This document shows, one piece after another, positions 48,541 through 57,173 of a stretch of DNA of 64,000 nt. The stretch spans positions 56,783 through 120,782 of the forward strand of contig CAZWUJ010000010.1 in NCBI GenBank assembly GCA_964636705.1, written 5' to 3'. Every line of letters starts with the position of its first letter. Position 1 is the stretch's first letter. This DNA is from VXRJ01 sp964636705. GTDB lineage: Bacteria > Acidobacteriota > Vicinamibacteria > Vicinamibacterales > UBA8438. Below the pieces are notes generated by a model. It had not been told where the DNA came from. It saw only the letters and a list, made by a program, of their open reading frames with translations, and did no database searches. The position numbers were made by a program, and so were the translations under genes.

Positions 48541-49194
48541 ATGTCTGCTGCATCAGTTGACCGGATCGTTTGCCGGTGGCCCACGACTCGCGCTCGTCAG
48601 TGGACCCTCGATTTCCTGCGTCGGGCGCAAGCCGACACTAATGTGGCCGCCGTCATAGCGATCGGTTCGGCCGTGCGCGACAATGTGCCCTCGGCCGACC
48701 TGGACTTGCTGGTGCTTTGTCGTGACAGAGACACGCTGTGTGAGCGAGCTCCCATCGAGGTCGATCTCAGGGTCTACGACGTAGACGATGTTGACCGCCA
48801 ACTTGCCAACAGGCGTGATCTTCTGACTTGGGCAGTCCTATTCGGGCGACCGCTGTTGGATCGCTTCCAGACGTGGGAGAGCATCGTGCGCCGTTGGCGG
48901 GCGCGCGTTCCTTTGCCGGATCCAAGCGCAGCCCGGTCCCGAGCAGCAGCGACGCTTGCACGCCTGGAAGTAATGCGAGAGATGGGGGATGACGTAGCAG
49001 CGGCGGAGCTGGAAGTCTCCTATCAGACCCATTGCGCGCGAGCGCTGCTGGCCGAGGCAGGTGTATATCCGGCCTCCCGCCCGGAGTTGTCGGACCAGCT
49101 CAGGAGCCTGGGCGCGATGGAAGAAGCTCGCAAGCTCACAGCGGCGTTGACCGCCAGACAGCAGCTCTTGAGCAGCGGAGCCGGGGGCGATTGA
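48541..49194 (+). CDS. MNT-type nucleotidyltransferase antitoxin
   Basis: 217 residues. VAAVIAIGSAVRDNVPSADL and DLLVLCRD give the GS-x(n)-DxD catalytic motif, with the third acidic residue in EVDLRVYD. The C-terminal 90 residues are a helical domain (a possible second HEPN-like bundle). It pairs with the upstream HEPN-like gene. The stop abuts the broken exonuclease-BRCT fragment on the opposite strand. Confidence 0.78.
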   Translation: MSAASVDRIVCRWPTTRARQWTLDFLRRAQADTNVAAVIAIGSAVRDNVPSADLDLLVLCRDRDTLCERAPIEVDLRVYDVDDVDRQLANRRDLLTWAVLFGRPLLDRFQTWESIVRRWRARVPLPDPSAARSRAAATLARLEVMREMGDDVAAAELEVSYQTHCARALLAEAGVYPASRPELSDQLRSLGAMEEARKLTAALTARQQLLSSGAGGD

Positions 49195-49195
49195 C

Positions 49196-49600
49196 TCGCC
49201 TTGCCATTCAGCCTCGTCTTGTCTTGAGTGCCCACCACGAGCATGGTGGTTCTCCTGTTGACGCCGTTGGCCACCTCGCACCCGGCCGCCGCGGCCATAT
49301 CGGCCGCTTCGCGACGTGGAATGACGAGTGCACCAGTGAAGACGACTGTCTCGCCGTGCAACGTTCCCTGCGCGTTGCCCTCACGCTTCGCTGATGACTT
49401 CGACGACGGGAGAATGGGGCGGTCGACCCGGCGCAGCCAACCCGCTATGTCGGTCTCTGTCGCCGCACACGCTCGCAGCACGATCTCCGCCGCGGCCCTG
49501 GCGTCCTCCTGCGCATCGTGGTGCTGGAATGAAACACCAAGGTCCGTCGCGCTACTCTTGAGGCCGCAACCGGCACGTCCGTAGCGTTCCGGCCACGCGC
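49196..49600 (-). pseudogene. DEDDh exonuclease plus BRCT fragment, truncated at both ends
   Basis: The minus-strand frame reads RYGRAGCGLKSSATDLGVSF, then QHHDAQEDARAAAEIVLRA, the last third of a DnaQ-like 3'-5' exonuclease. A BRCT domain follows: GETVVFTGALVIPRREAADM, AAAAGCEVANGVN and VVGTQD. The exonuclease start with its DxE motif is missing upstream, and the BRCT domain stops at the end of the MNT gene. No start codon exists for the piece, so it is a relic. Confidence 0.75.
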
Positions 49601-49917
49601 GCGTACGGGTCGAGCGCTGCCGCAGCCTCTGTGTAGCCGGGAAAGTCGGTGGGCAGTCTGTACAGGTCGAACATGGTCGTGAGTCTTGCGTCCCGGCCCC
49701 CATCCTCCCGCACCCATCGATGGATGTCATCCCGCGCATGCCTGTAGGTCGTGAGGCCACCTCGGTGCCTGAGATGTTCCGCTCGGCGCTCACGTCTGGT
49801 CGTGACGCAATGCGCTACCGCGACAATCGACTGGTACGCGAAGTGGTTGCGCAGTACGGTGTTGACGAATCTCTCCTCGGTCTGTCCTTCGACAATGAAG
49901 TTCAGGCGGACGCCCAT
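49552..49917 (-). pseudogene. DUF4276 protein, N-terminal fragment
   Basis: From the ATG at 49917 the frame reads MGVRLNFIVEGQTEERFVNT and LTTMFDLYRLPTDFPGYTEA, the N-terminal half of DUF4276 (a TOPRIM-like partner of AAA ATPases). Homology stops near LDPYARVA, where the frame runs into the exonuclease fragment in another reading frame, and a stop follows at 49552. The start overlaps the stop of the ATPase fragment (ATGA), the arrangement of intact pairs. Confidence 0.75.
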
Positions 49918-50090
49918 CAGGGCCGTCCCCCGATAACGTTCTTTTCCCACAGCTCGGACAGCGAGTAAGCCTCGAGCCAGTCCTTGAGCGCGGCGGGATC
50001 CAGCCGCCTGAACGTGGACGCGCGATCCGGTCGTTCGACGACCACGATGTCTTCGGGATCGAAGCAGTCGACCAGCGGAACCGGCCTGCG
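49917..50090 (-). pseudogene. AAA ATPase C-terminal fragment (DUF4276 partner)
   Basis: The frame reads PLVDCFDPEDIVVVERPDRA, RRLDPAALKDWLEAYSLSEL and WEKNVIGGRP. This is the C-terminus of the AAA_21-type ATPases found beside DUF4276 genes. Everything upstream, including the Walker motifs, is gone; the frame is open to 50252 but no longer resembles the family beyond about 50090. It is a relic of a two-gene defence-type module. Confidence 0.7.
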
Positions 50091-50319
50091 GTCGCCCGGT
50101 AGTGCCCCGTCGGAACCTGGGGCACCAAGGGGGACTCGGAATTGCCGAAACTCGCCGGACGTAGCCCCGCCTCTATGGACGGCGTATCGCCGGTTGTTGT
50201 ATCGTGTCAACAGGATAAGGGTGAGGCATCCGCCGGTAACCACGCGAAGCAACTACGGCGTTTCGTCCGAGACTGCCCGCACGAGTGGAGTCCGAAGACG
50301 CCGAGGAGTTCCGGGCTAG

Positions 50320-50856
50320 ATGCCGCTGCACCACTTCACCCTGATCGTCAACGGTCCCGATCTGCAGGACGACGCGTATATCGACATGCTGTTCGAAGCC
50401 GGGTGCGACGACGGGACGGTCGGCCGTGCCGATGGAATTCAGTACATAGACTTCGATCGCGAGGCGCCCAGCTTCGACGAGGCAATCTTGTCTGCGGTGA
50501 CCGACGTCGAACGGGTCGCCGGCGCCGAAGTCGTGCGGGTCGCCGACGCCGGCCTCGTCTCCATGACGGACATCGCCACCCGTATCGGGCGGACTCGCGA
50601 GAGCGTTCGGCTCCTTGTCACCGGTGCCCGCGGTCCAGGAGGATTCCCGCCTCCCGTCACCGATCCGCGCGGCCGGTACCGGCTGTGGCGCTGGTCCGAC
50701 GTGGCGAACTGGCTCACTACGCAACTCGGAGAAGTGACCTTGCCGGAGGATCGCGCCGCGACGACCCTAAACGCCAGCCTCGAGCTCCGTCGCCAGTGGC
50801 GCAAACAGACGCCGACCTTCCGAAAGACGCTCCGGGCGCTCGCCGACCTGTCGTGA
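50320..50856 (+). CDS. Helix-turn-helix DNA-binding protein
   Basis: 178 residues. An N-terminal alpha/beta domain of about 75 residues (FTLIVNGPDLQDDAYIDMLF, then YIDFDREAPSFDEAI) precedes an HTH at residues 82-103 (MTDIATRIGRTRESVRLLVT). A PGGFPPP wing and WRWSDVANWL helix complete a MerR/excisionase-like winged module. It directly precedes the AAA/NACHT operon on the same strand, and the dyad upstream of that operon is an obvious candidate target. The role as regulator is inferred from position only. Confidence 0.72.
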   Translation: MPLHHFTLIVNGPDLQDDAYIDMLFEAGCDDGTVGRADGIQYIDFDREAPSFDEAILSAVTDVERVAGAEVVRVADAGLVSMTDIATRIGRTRESVRLLVTGARGPGGFPPPVTDPRGRYRLWRWSDVANWLTTQLGEVTLPEDRAATTLNASLELRRQWRKQTPTFRKTLRALADLS

Positions 50857-50883
50857 AACACGGCACGGCGCTGATTATGCTAT

Positions 50884-50908
50884 TGAGTAAATTGCTCAGT
50901 TGTATAAT
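50884..50908 (+). promoter_or_regulatory. AT-rich promoter with dyad, AAA/NACHT operon
   Basis: A quasi-palindrome TGAGTAAATTGCTCA (50884-50898, 12 of 15 positions symmetric) is followed by a perfect -10 hexamer TATAAT (50903-50908) 9 nt before the GTG start. So the transcript has a very short leader or none. The dyad covers the -35 area, so a bound repressor would block transcription. Confidence 0.6.
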
Positions 50909-50916
50909 CAGAAGTT

Positions 50917-52170
50917 GTGAGCTTTCAGCGCGCCCAGGTCGCGACCCTGATCCGGCGTCTGTCCGGGAAGCCGACGTTCATCCACGCCCTGTTCGGCCCG
51001 CGCCAGACCGGCAAGACCACGATCGTCCGGCAGGCGCTCCCGCAGATCGACATGGCGGCCCGCTATCTGGCCGTCGACGAGCCCGACCCCGCCGGGCTCG
51101 ACGAAGCGCACTACGACGTCGACGCGTGGGTCGCGCCGCAGCCGGACACGCGGGACACGCGCTGGATCGTTCGCCAGTGGGAAGCGGCCCGGCGCGCGGC
51201 GGAGCGATCCGACCGGGGCGCGATGCTGGTCCTCGACGAAATCCAGAAGATCCCCAACTGGTCCCAGGCGGTCAAGGGGCTCTGGGACGCGGATCGGGCC
51301 GGCGACTGTCCCCTGCACGTCGTCATCCTGGGCTCGTCGCCCATGTCGATGCAGGCCGGGCTGAGCGAGAGCCTCGCCGGCCGGTTCGAACGCATCCCCG
51401 TCACCCACTGGTCGTTCACGGAGATGTCGGCGGCTTTCGGCGTCAGCCTGCCGGAGTACCTCTATTTCGGCGGCTATCCGCGCGGCGCCGCGATCCGGCG
51501 GGACCCCGACCAGTGGCGCGACTACGTGCTCCAGGCCATCGTCGAGCCGCACCTCGAACGCGACCTGCTGTCGATGACCCGGGTGGACAAGCCGGCGCTG
51601 CTCAAGCGGCTCTTCGAGCTGGGCACGGAGTGGTCCGGACAGATCCTGGCGTACAACAAGATGCTGGGCCAGTTGCAGGACGCCGGGAACACGACGACGC
51701 TGGCGCGCTATCTCGACCTGCTCGCCGCCGCTGGTCTGCTCGCCGGGCTGCCCAGGTACGCCGGCCGCGCGCCGCGTCGGCGCGGCTCGAGTCCCAAGCT
51801 GCTGGTGCTGAATGCGGCGCTGATGACAGCCGGCTCGGGCTATTCCCTCGATGAAGCGATGGCGGATCGGACGTACCGGGGACGCCTGACCGAAAGCGTC
51901 GTCGGGGCGCATCTCTTCAACACCGCCTCGACGGCAACGCGCCTGCACTACTGGCGCGACGGCCCGGACGAAGTCGACTTCGTGCTGCAGCGCGGGCCGC
52001 GGCTGGTCGCCATCGAGGTCAAGAGCGGACCGCGGCGGGCGGACCGGCGCGGCATGGACGCGTTCTCGGCACGTTTCCGGGTTGGTGGGACGCTACTCGT
52101 TGGCGAGGGCGGCGTGCCCCTGAACGAGTTCCTGGCCATGCCTGCCGACCACTGGTTGGACCAGACATGA
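50917..52170 (+). CDS. AAA ATPase with DUF4143 / PD-(D/E)XK C-terminus
   Basis: 417 residues, GTG start 9 nt after the -10 box. The P-loop is FGPRQTGKTT (residues 26-35) and Walker B is AMLVLDEIQKI. The arginine-sensor region has VVILGSSPMSMQAGLSESLAGRF, split here as VVILGSS and ESLAGRF. The C-terminus has the DUF4143 helical part and a PD-(D/E)XK-like triad D354-x12-E367-x-K369 (DEVDFVL, AIEVKSG). The family is broadly spread and poorly understood. The stop overlaps the NACHT start (ATGA), implying coupled synthesis. Confidence 0.88.
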   Translation: MSFQRAQVATLIRRLSGKPTFIHALFGPRQTGKTTIVRQALPQIDMAARYLAVDEPDPAGLDEAHYDVDAWVAPQPDTRDTRWIVRQWEAARRAAERSDRGAMLVLDEIQKIPNWSQAVKGLWDADRAGDCPLHVVILGSSPMSMQAGLSESLAGRFERIPVTHWSFTEMSAAFGVSLPEYLYFGGYPRGAAIRRDPDQWRDYVLQAIVEPHLERDLLSMTRVDKPALLKRLFELGTEWSGQILAYNKMLGQLQDAGNTTTLARYLDLLAAAGLLAGLPRYAGRAPRRRGSSPKLLVLNAALMTAGSGYSLDEAMADRTYRGRLTESVVGAHLFNTASTATRLHYWRDGPDEVDFVLQRGPRLVAIEVKSGPRRADRRGMDAFSARFRVGGTLLVGEGGVPLNEFLAMPADHWLDQT

Positions 52171-55100
52171 ATTCCGTGTCCCGAACGTGCACGCCGTTGC
52201 CCGACGAACGCGGGTCCAAACACGCCACGGCCAGCGCGTCGGGGCCCGCGACGGAGTCCCGGCGGCTGGCCACGTATCGGGACGTACCCGCCTACGTGCT
52301 GCTCGGCGATCCGGGCGCCGGAAAGACCACCGCCTTCCAGTGCGAGTGCGCGGCACTCGGGGCCGAACACGCCCGTCTGATTACCGCTCGTGACTTCCAG
52401 ACGTTCGACCCGGCGGCGTGCCCGGAATGGAGCGGCAAGACTCTGTTCATCGACGGGCTCGACGAGGTGCGCACCGGGTCGTCCGACGCGCGCGCGCGGT
52501 TCGACGCGATCCGCAAGCGTCTCAAGGCGTTGGGCAGGCCGCGCTTCCGCCTGTCGTGCCGGGCCGCGGACTGGCTGGGGGCGAACGACCGCGATCGCTT
52601 GCAGTCGGTCGCGCCCGACGGCCGCGTCACGGTGCTCGCGCTCGATCCGTTGACGTCGGATGACGTGTCGCGGATTCTGGATGAACGCAACGTGCCGGAC
52701 GCGGCAGCGTTCATCCAGTCGGCCGCAGACCGCGGTCTCGATGCGCTGTTCGCGAACCCGCAGAGCCTCGGCATGCTCGTCGACGTCGTCGGATCTGGCG
52801 GCGAATGGCCCGATAGCCGCACCGAGACGTTCAAGCGTGCCTGCCGCTCGATGGTCGAGGAGACCAACGAGGAACACCGCATCGCATTCGACGCTCGGCA
52901 CGTCTCCCCACACGAGATCGTCGATGCCGCGGGGCGACTGTGCGCCGGACTCCTCCTCGCGGACTGCGACGGCTGCACGCTGCGCGGGCCGGCATCGAAC
53001 GCGCGGTATCCGGTCTTGGACCGCTGCGTCGAAGCGCTCGATGGCGCGGCCGAATCGGCTCCAGCCGCGCAGGAGCGTCTTCGCCGCGCCCTCGCCACGC
53101 GGTTGTTCACGTCGCCGGACGGGGAGCGTTTCTCCCCGGTTCACCGCCACGTCGCGGAGTTCCTGGCCGCTCGGCACGTCGCCCGCCGGATCGAGGATGG
53201 ATTGCCGGTGCGACGCGTCCTGGCATTGATGACGGGCGGCGACGGCAAGGTCGTGACGCCGCTCAGAGGGCTTGCCGGATGGCTGGCGGCGTTGTGTCGA
53301 CGTTCCGCCGATCGTCGCGAGCTGATCGACCGCGACCCGGTCGGCGTTGCCCTGTACGGGGACGCACGGGGCTTCCCGCCGGACGACAAGCGCCGGCTGC
53401 TGGAAGCGCTGCACCGCGAGGCGCCGCATCTCGCCGAGTTCCCGCCGGCGTCGGGCGCCGGAGCGTTCGTGACGGCCGATCTCGAACCGGCGCTTGGAGA
53501 GATCCTGGGTGAGCCGCGCCGCGACCCCGAACACCAGCGCTTCGTCTACTTCGTCCTGCGTGCGGCGGCCGGCCCGCTGCCGGGCGTGTCGGAGCTGCTG
53601 CTGGATGTCGCCCGGGACGACGGGCGGTACCCGGACATCCGCGCGGCAGCGCTGCACGCATTCATCCGGACGGCCGCGCACGGGCAGGAGACAAACGCGG
53701 CGCTCAATGTCCTGCTCGACGACATCCGTTGCGGCGACCGCTCGGACCCCGGTGACGAGCTTCGGGACGCGCTGCTGTCACATCTCTTTCCGCATCACCT
53801 GCCGGCATCGCGTGTATTGGACTACCTCACCGACGGGACGGGTCGGACGAGCTTCTGGCACTCCCTTCCCGAACGGGCGCCCGATGCGGATGTGGCCGTC
53901 CTGCTCGACCAACTGGCCCGCCGCCGCGGTGCGCCCGCCCCGGCCGCGGCGGGTCCGGGGCGGGAGGCGACGGATCCGGCCCTGACGGGCCTGAACACGC
54001 TGGACCTGCTGGCACGCGGTCTGGAGGCGCACGGGGACGCGCTGGACGCCGGGCGTCTCTGGGACTGGCTCGGCGTCAGCCTGGTTTCCCGGTCGTACGC
54101 CGAGAGCCTGGCGTTGCTCGACGGTGAGACGGGGGCCGGCAACGGCGGCCCTGTGCCGCGCGTGCGCGCCTGGCTGGCCGCGCAGCCGGACAGGCAGAAG
54201 GCGATCGTCGCGGAGGGTTTGCGGCGCTGGACGGCGTCGGGGTGTCCGGCCGGCGGGCCCCGCATCGATGAACGTCTCTACGAGGCTGGTCCGCCGCCGG
54301 ACGCAAGTCCGATCGATGCGGGTCGCAGCGCGCGCCGGCAGACTTGGCTCGCGAGCGACGAGCGGCGCCGGCAACCCTTGCTGCAGGCCGTCCGGGCGCA
54401 GGCAACGGCGCTGAGAGAGAACCGCTGCCCGCCCGCGCTGCTCCGTCCGCTGGCCGCCGCGTGGTTCGGGCTGCTGCCGGAGATCACGGGGGACGACGCC
54501 CGGACGCGGCTACGCAACCTGCTGGCTCCCGACGCGGGGCTGGTCGACGCGGCGCTCGCGGGCCTGTGCGGCGCGCCGGACCGGGCAGACGTGCCGGCCG
54601 CCGAAGACGTCGTCCGCAGGGGGGCGGCGGGCGAGGAGTATCACCTGGCGCTGCCCGTCCTGGCGGGCATGGTCCAGAACGACGCAGCACAGCCGGACGG
54701 CCCGCTGACACTCGACGAGCGCCCGCTTCGCAGCGCGCTCGCGTTCCACTACACGACGCCCGTTGCCGCCGCCGACCGCTGGTATCGCCGGGTCGTCCGG
54801 TTCCACCCGGAGATCGTGGCGGACGTGCTGCGCCTGCACGGGGCCGCCGAGCTGCGACGGGGGAACACGGTGGTCCCTGCGCTCTACGCGCTGGCGCACA
54901 CCGAAGACTACCGCCGGGTGGCCGCGCGCGCCTCGCTGCCGCTGTTACGATCCTTTCCGACGCGCTGCCGTAACGCGCAGATCGGCGCGCTGACCTCGTT
55001 GCTGCGGGCAGCCCTGCGGTGGGCCGACCGGCCGGATCTGTGCCGGCTGATCGAGCAGAAGCTCGGCGCTCGGAGCATGAACGACGCGCAGCGCACGCCC

Positions 55101-56171
55101 TGGCTGGCTGCCGGTCTGGCGGCGGCGCCGGACCGCTGGCGCGCGCCCCTCGAGTCGTTCGTGCGAGGCCGGGACGCTCGCATTCGGCAACTGGCCGCCT
55201 TCTTCATGACCGACGAGGGGCGCCGTCTGTCCCGCGGCATCCGGGTGCCCGATCTGGCCTTGCTGATTCGTCTGCTCGGGCCGGTCTTCGGTCCCTCGCG
55301 GGAGCGCGGCTTCGGCCACCTGTCGCTGGCTCTGGAGGTCTCGATCGGCATCGGCGTGCTGCTGGACCGTCTCGCGGCGTCCCCGGACCCGGCCGCGGGG
55401 GACGCCCTGGCGGACCTGGCCTCCGACCCGTCCTTGTCGGCCTGGCGCGAAGCGCTGGTCCGCAAGGGCGACGAGCAGCAGGCCGTACGGCGCGACGCCG
55501 ACCACCGCCCGCCCGCCATCGAGCAGGTCGGCCGAACGCTGGCGAACGGTTCCCCCGCCAACGCCGGCGATCTGACGGCGCTGCTGGCGGACCGGCTGTG
55601 CGAGATCGCGGCCGAGGTCCGAACCGGTAACGCCGACGCTTGGCGCCTGTTCTGGAACGAGGGGCTTCACCGCAAGCCGATCGCGCCGAAACACGAGAAC
55701 TCGTGCCGCGACGCGCTGTTGCACCTGTTGCGCCAGCGCCTTCCCGGGGGCGTCGACGCGCAGCCGGAAGGGCGGTACGCCAACGAGCGGCGGGCGGACG
55801 TGCGCGTCGCGTGCGGGAACTTTCAGGTACCGATCGAGCTCAAGAAGGACTCGCACCGCGACGTGTGGAGCGCCCTGCGCGACCAGTTGCTGGCGCACTA
55901 CACTCGGGATCCGGCGACGGACGGTTACGGCATCTATCTGGTGTTCTGGTTCGGCGCGGACGGCCCGCCGCCCGCGCCCGACGGCCCGCCGCCGCGCAGC
56001 GCAGGAGAACTCGAAAGACGCCTGACGGAGTCCCTCTCGGCGGCCGAGGCGCGCCGGATCGCTATCTGCGTGATCGATGTCTCGGTGCTACCGGCAAGAA
56101 TAGTCGGCGCGAAGTCGTCTTGCTGGCCGACCCGCGCCGCCCGGTCCGACGGCATACACCCTCAACCCTAG
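52167..56171 (+). CDS. NACHT-type STAND NTPase with C-terminal nuclease-like domain
   Basis: 1334 residues. The NTPase has Walker A GDPGAGKTT (residues 47-55), a NACHT-type Walker B LFIDGLDEVR (93-102, the small residue after the first acidic and the later DE) and a RFRLSCRAADWLG sensor segment (126-138). About 1000 residues of Ala/Leu-rich helices follow, with a HEAT- or TPR-like texture. The C-terminus carries a PD-(D/E)XK-like signature: D1211 (RADVRVA), then E1224-L-K1226 (PIELKKD), with an upstream basic helix (CRDALLHLLRQRL) and a YLVFWFG strand. There is no signal peptide. Bacterial NACHT proteins are known antiphage sensors; here the likely effector is DNA or RNA cleavage. Coupled to the upstream ATPase. 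Cognate trigger unknown. Confidence 0.85.
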   Translation: MNSVSRTCTPLPDERGSKHATASASGPATESRRLATYRDVPAYVLLGDPGAGKTTAFQCECAALGAEHARLITARDFQTFDPAACPEWSGKTLFIDGLDEVRTGSSDARARFDAIRKRLKALGRPRFRLSCRAADWLGANDRDRLQSVAPDGRVTVLALDPLTSDDVSRILDERNVPDAAAFIQSAADRGLDALFANPQSLGMLVDVVGSGGEWPDSRTETFKRACRSMVEETNEEHRIAFDARHVSPHEIVDAAGRLCAGLLLADCDGCTLRGPASNARYPVLDRCVEALDGAAESAPAAQERLRRALATRLFTSPDGERFSPVHRHVAEFLAARHVARRIEDGLPVRRVLALMTGGDGKVVTPLRGLAGWLAALCRRSADRRELIDRDPVGVALYGDARGFPPDDKRRLLEALHREAPHLAEFPPASGAGAFVTADLEPALGEILGEPRRDPEHQRFVYFVLRAAAGPLPGVSELLLDVARDDGRYPDIRAAALHAFIRTAAHGQETNAALNVLLDDIRCGDRSDPGDELRDALLSHLFPHHLPASRVLDYLTDGTGRTSFWHSLPERAPDADVAVLLDQLARRRGAPAPAAAGPGREATDPALTGLNTLDLLARGLEAHGDALDAGRLWDWLGVSLVSRSYAESLALLDGETGAGNGGPVPRVRAWLAAQPDRQKAIVAEGLRRWTASGCPAGGPRIDERLYEAGPPPDASPIDAGRSARRQTWLASDERRRQPLLQAVRAQATALRENRCPPALLRPLAAAWFGLLPEITGDDARTRLRNLLAPDAGLVDAALAGLCGAPDRADVPAAEDVVRRGAAGEEYHLALPVLAGMVQNDAAQPDGPLTLDERPLRSALAFHYTTPVAAADRWYRRVVRFHPEIVADVLRLHGAAELRRGNTVVPALYALAHTEDYRRVAARASLPLLRSFPTRCRNAQIGALTSLLRAALRWADRPDLCRLIEQKLGARSMNDAQRTPWLAAGLAAAPDRWRAPLESFVRGRDARIRQLAAFFMTDEGRRLSRGIRVPDLALLIRLLGPVFGPSRERGFGHLSLALEVSIGIGVLLDRLAASPDPAAGDALADLASDPSLSAWREALVRKGDEQQAVRRDADHRPPAIEQVGRTLANGSPANAGDLTALLADRLCEIAAEVRTGNADAWRLFWNEGLHRKPIAPKHENSCRDALLHLLRQRLPGGVDAQPEGRYANERRADVRVACGNFQVPIELKKDSHRDVWSALRDQLLAHYTRDPATDGYGIYLVFWFGADGPPPAPDGPPPRSAGELERRLTESLSAAEARRIAICVIDVSVLPARIVGAKSSCWPTRAARSDGIHPQP

Positions 56172-56183
56172 TGAGCTCCGCAG

Positions 56184-56680
56184 CTAGTTCGTGGCGCCAC
56201 CGCTCAGTATCGACCGCACGTAGGCTGGCTTGAGCGGCAGCCTGCGCGCCGCCTTGCCAGTCGCATCGAAGAACGCCGAACCGACGGCCGAGAGTACGAG
56301 TGCGTTCGCAGCCTCCGAGCCACCGCCGTAGTCGCCTACCTCCGGACGGTTGAGGATCACCACCTCGAGCTGCGGGACGTCGGCCATCGTGAGAATCGGG
56401 TAAGTGCGCCAGTCGCGCGCCGTCACGGCACCCTCGTCGAAGGTCAGCTCCTCGTAGAGCACGTGACTCAGACCCATCAGCATCCCACCTTCGATCGTTC
56501 GTTTGAGCTGGAGCGGGTTGATCACGATGCCCGGATCGACCGCCATGGTGCTCCGATGGACCGTCATCTTCCCCGTGCTCGGGACCACGGAGACCTGACA
56601 GACGCACGCCCAGTAGGTGCCGGCCCTGAACATCACCGACACGCCCTGGCCAGCGACCCGCGTCGCCCCGGTGGTTGATG
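56184..56680 (-). pseudogene. Xanthine-dehydrogenase-type (IorB-like) molybdoenzyme, C-terminal fragment
   Basis: The frame reads GVSVMFRAGTYWACVCQVSV, KMTVHRSTMAVDPGIVINPL and NALVLSAVGSAFFDATGKAA, which is the last 160 residues of an isoquinoline 1-oxidoreductase beta-subunit-like protein (about 700 residues when complete). Upstream it fuses into the HicA reading frame, so the main part has been lost. It converges on the NACHT gene. Confidence 0.8.
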
Positions 56681-56794
56681 CCGTTGAGAGTGGGTTCCGC
56701 CGGCTCTGCGATAGAGGTACGTGCGCTTCTGCGTCGATTTGTACGCGTAGCCCAAAGGCCGGATCTTAGCGATGAAACGCTGCCGTCGAATCAT
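56633..56794 (-). pseudogene. hicA: HicA toxin, truncated
   Basis: MIRRQRFIAKIRPLGYAYKS, then RTYLYRRAGGTH, is a HicA double-stranded-RNA-binding-fold toxin up to its catalytic GGTH. Straight after that the sequence changes to the molybdoenzyme fragment, and a 20-residue chance tail ends at a stop. The C-terminal strand and helix are missing, so the toxin is probably dead although its His is kept. It overlaps the 3' end of hicB by 29 nt. Confidence 0.75.
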
Positions 56795-57083
56795 CCGGCT
56801 GAACCAGTGCAGGGATGAACGGGACGTCGAATCGGACAGCCTCGACACCGTCCGTGGGGCCGTGGGCGGTCCAGCCACGATCCTGCAAGAACTGATCCAA
56901 CTCGTTGTTGGACAGCAGGTCGTGGAGCATCGCATCGAGGGTCAGCGCGATATCCTCCATCAGGTCCGCCCACGTTTCGGACTCGACGGTGAGTTCGAGC
57001 GGATCGCAGATGCCGACCCAATGCTCACCATCTGCCCGACCGATTCGCCAAGGGATCTCCGCCTCGATGTGCACGACAGCCAT
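56766..57083 (-). CDS. hicB: HicB-like antitoxin
   Basis: 105 residues, ATG at 57083 with AGGA 6 nt upstream. AEIPWRIGRADGEHWVGICD, PLELTVESETWADLMEDIAL and the helical LDAMLHDLLSNNELDQFLQD match the HicB RNase-H-like fold. The DNA-binding C-terminus is short or absent. It precedes the truncated HicA and may be an orphan antitoxin. Confidence 0.72.
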   Translation of the reverse strand: MAVVHIEAEIPWRIGRADGEHWVGICDPLELTVESETWADLMEDIALTLDAMLHDLLSNNELDQFLQDRGWTAHGPTDGVEAVRFDVPFIPALVQPDDSTAAFHR

Positions 57084-57173
57084 GCTGTCCTTCTCCGTTT
57101 CTGATCCTACCGCGTTGAGCGCCTGTTGGGGTGATCGGGTGTCGCGAGTTAGCCGCCTCATCCTGTGGGCCGT

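Noticed and set aside
50142..51854. 570-codon plus-strand frame over the HTH and ATPase genes
   Set aside because: Shadow frame; the HTH protein and DUF4143 ATPase in the other frames carry recognisable motifs.
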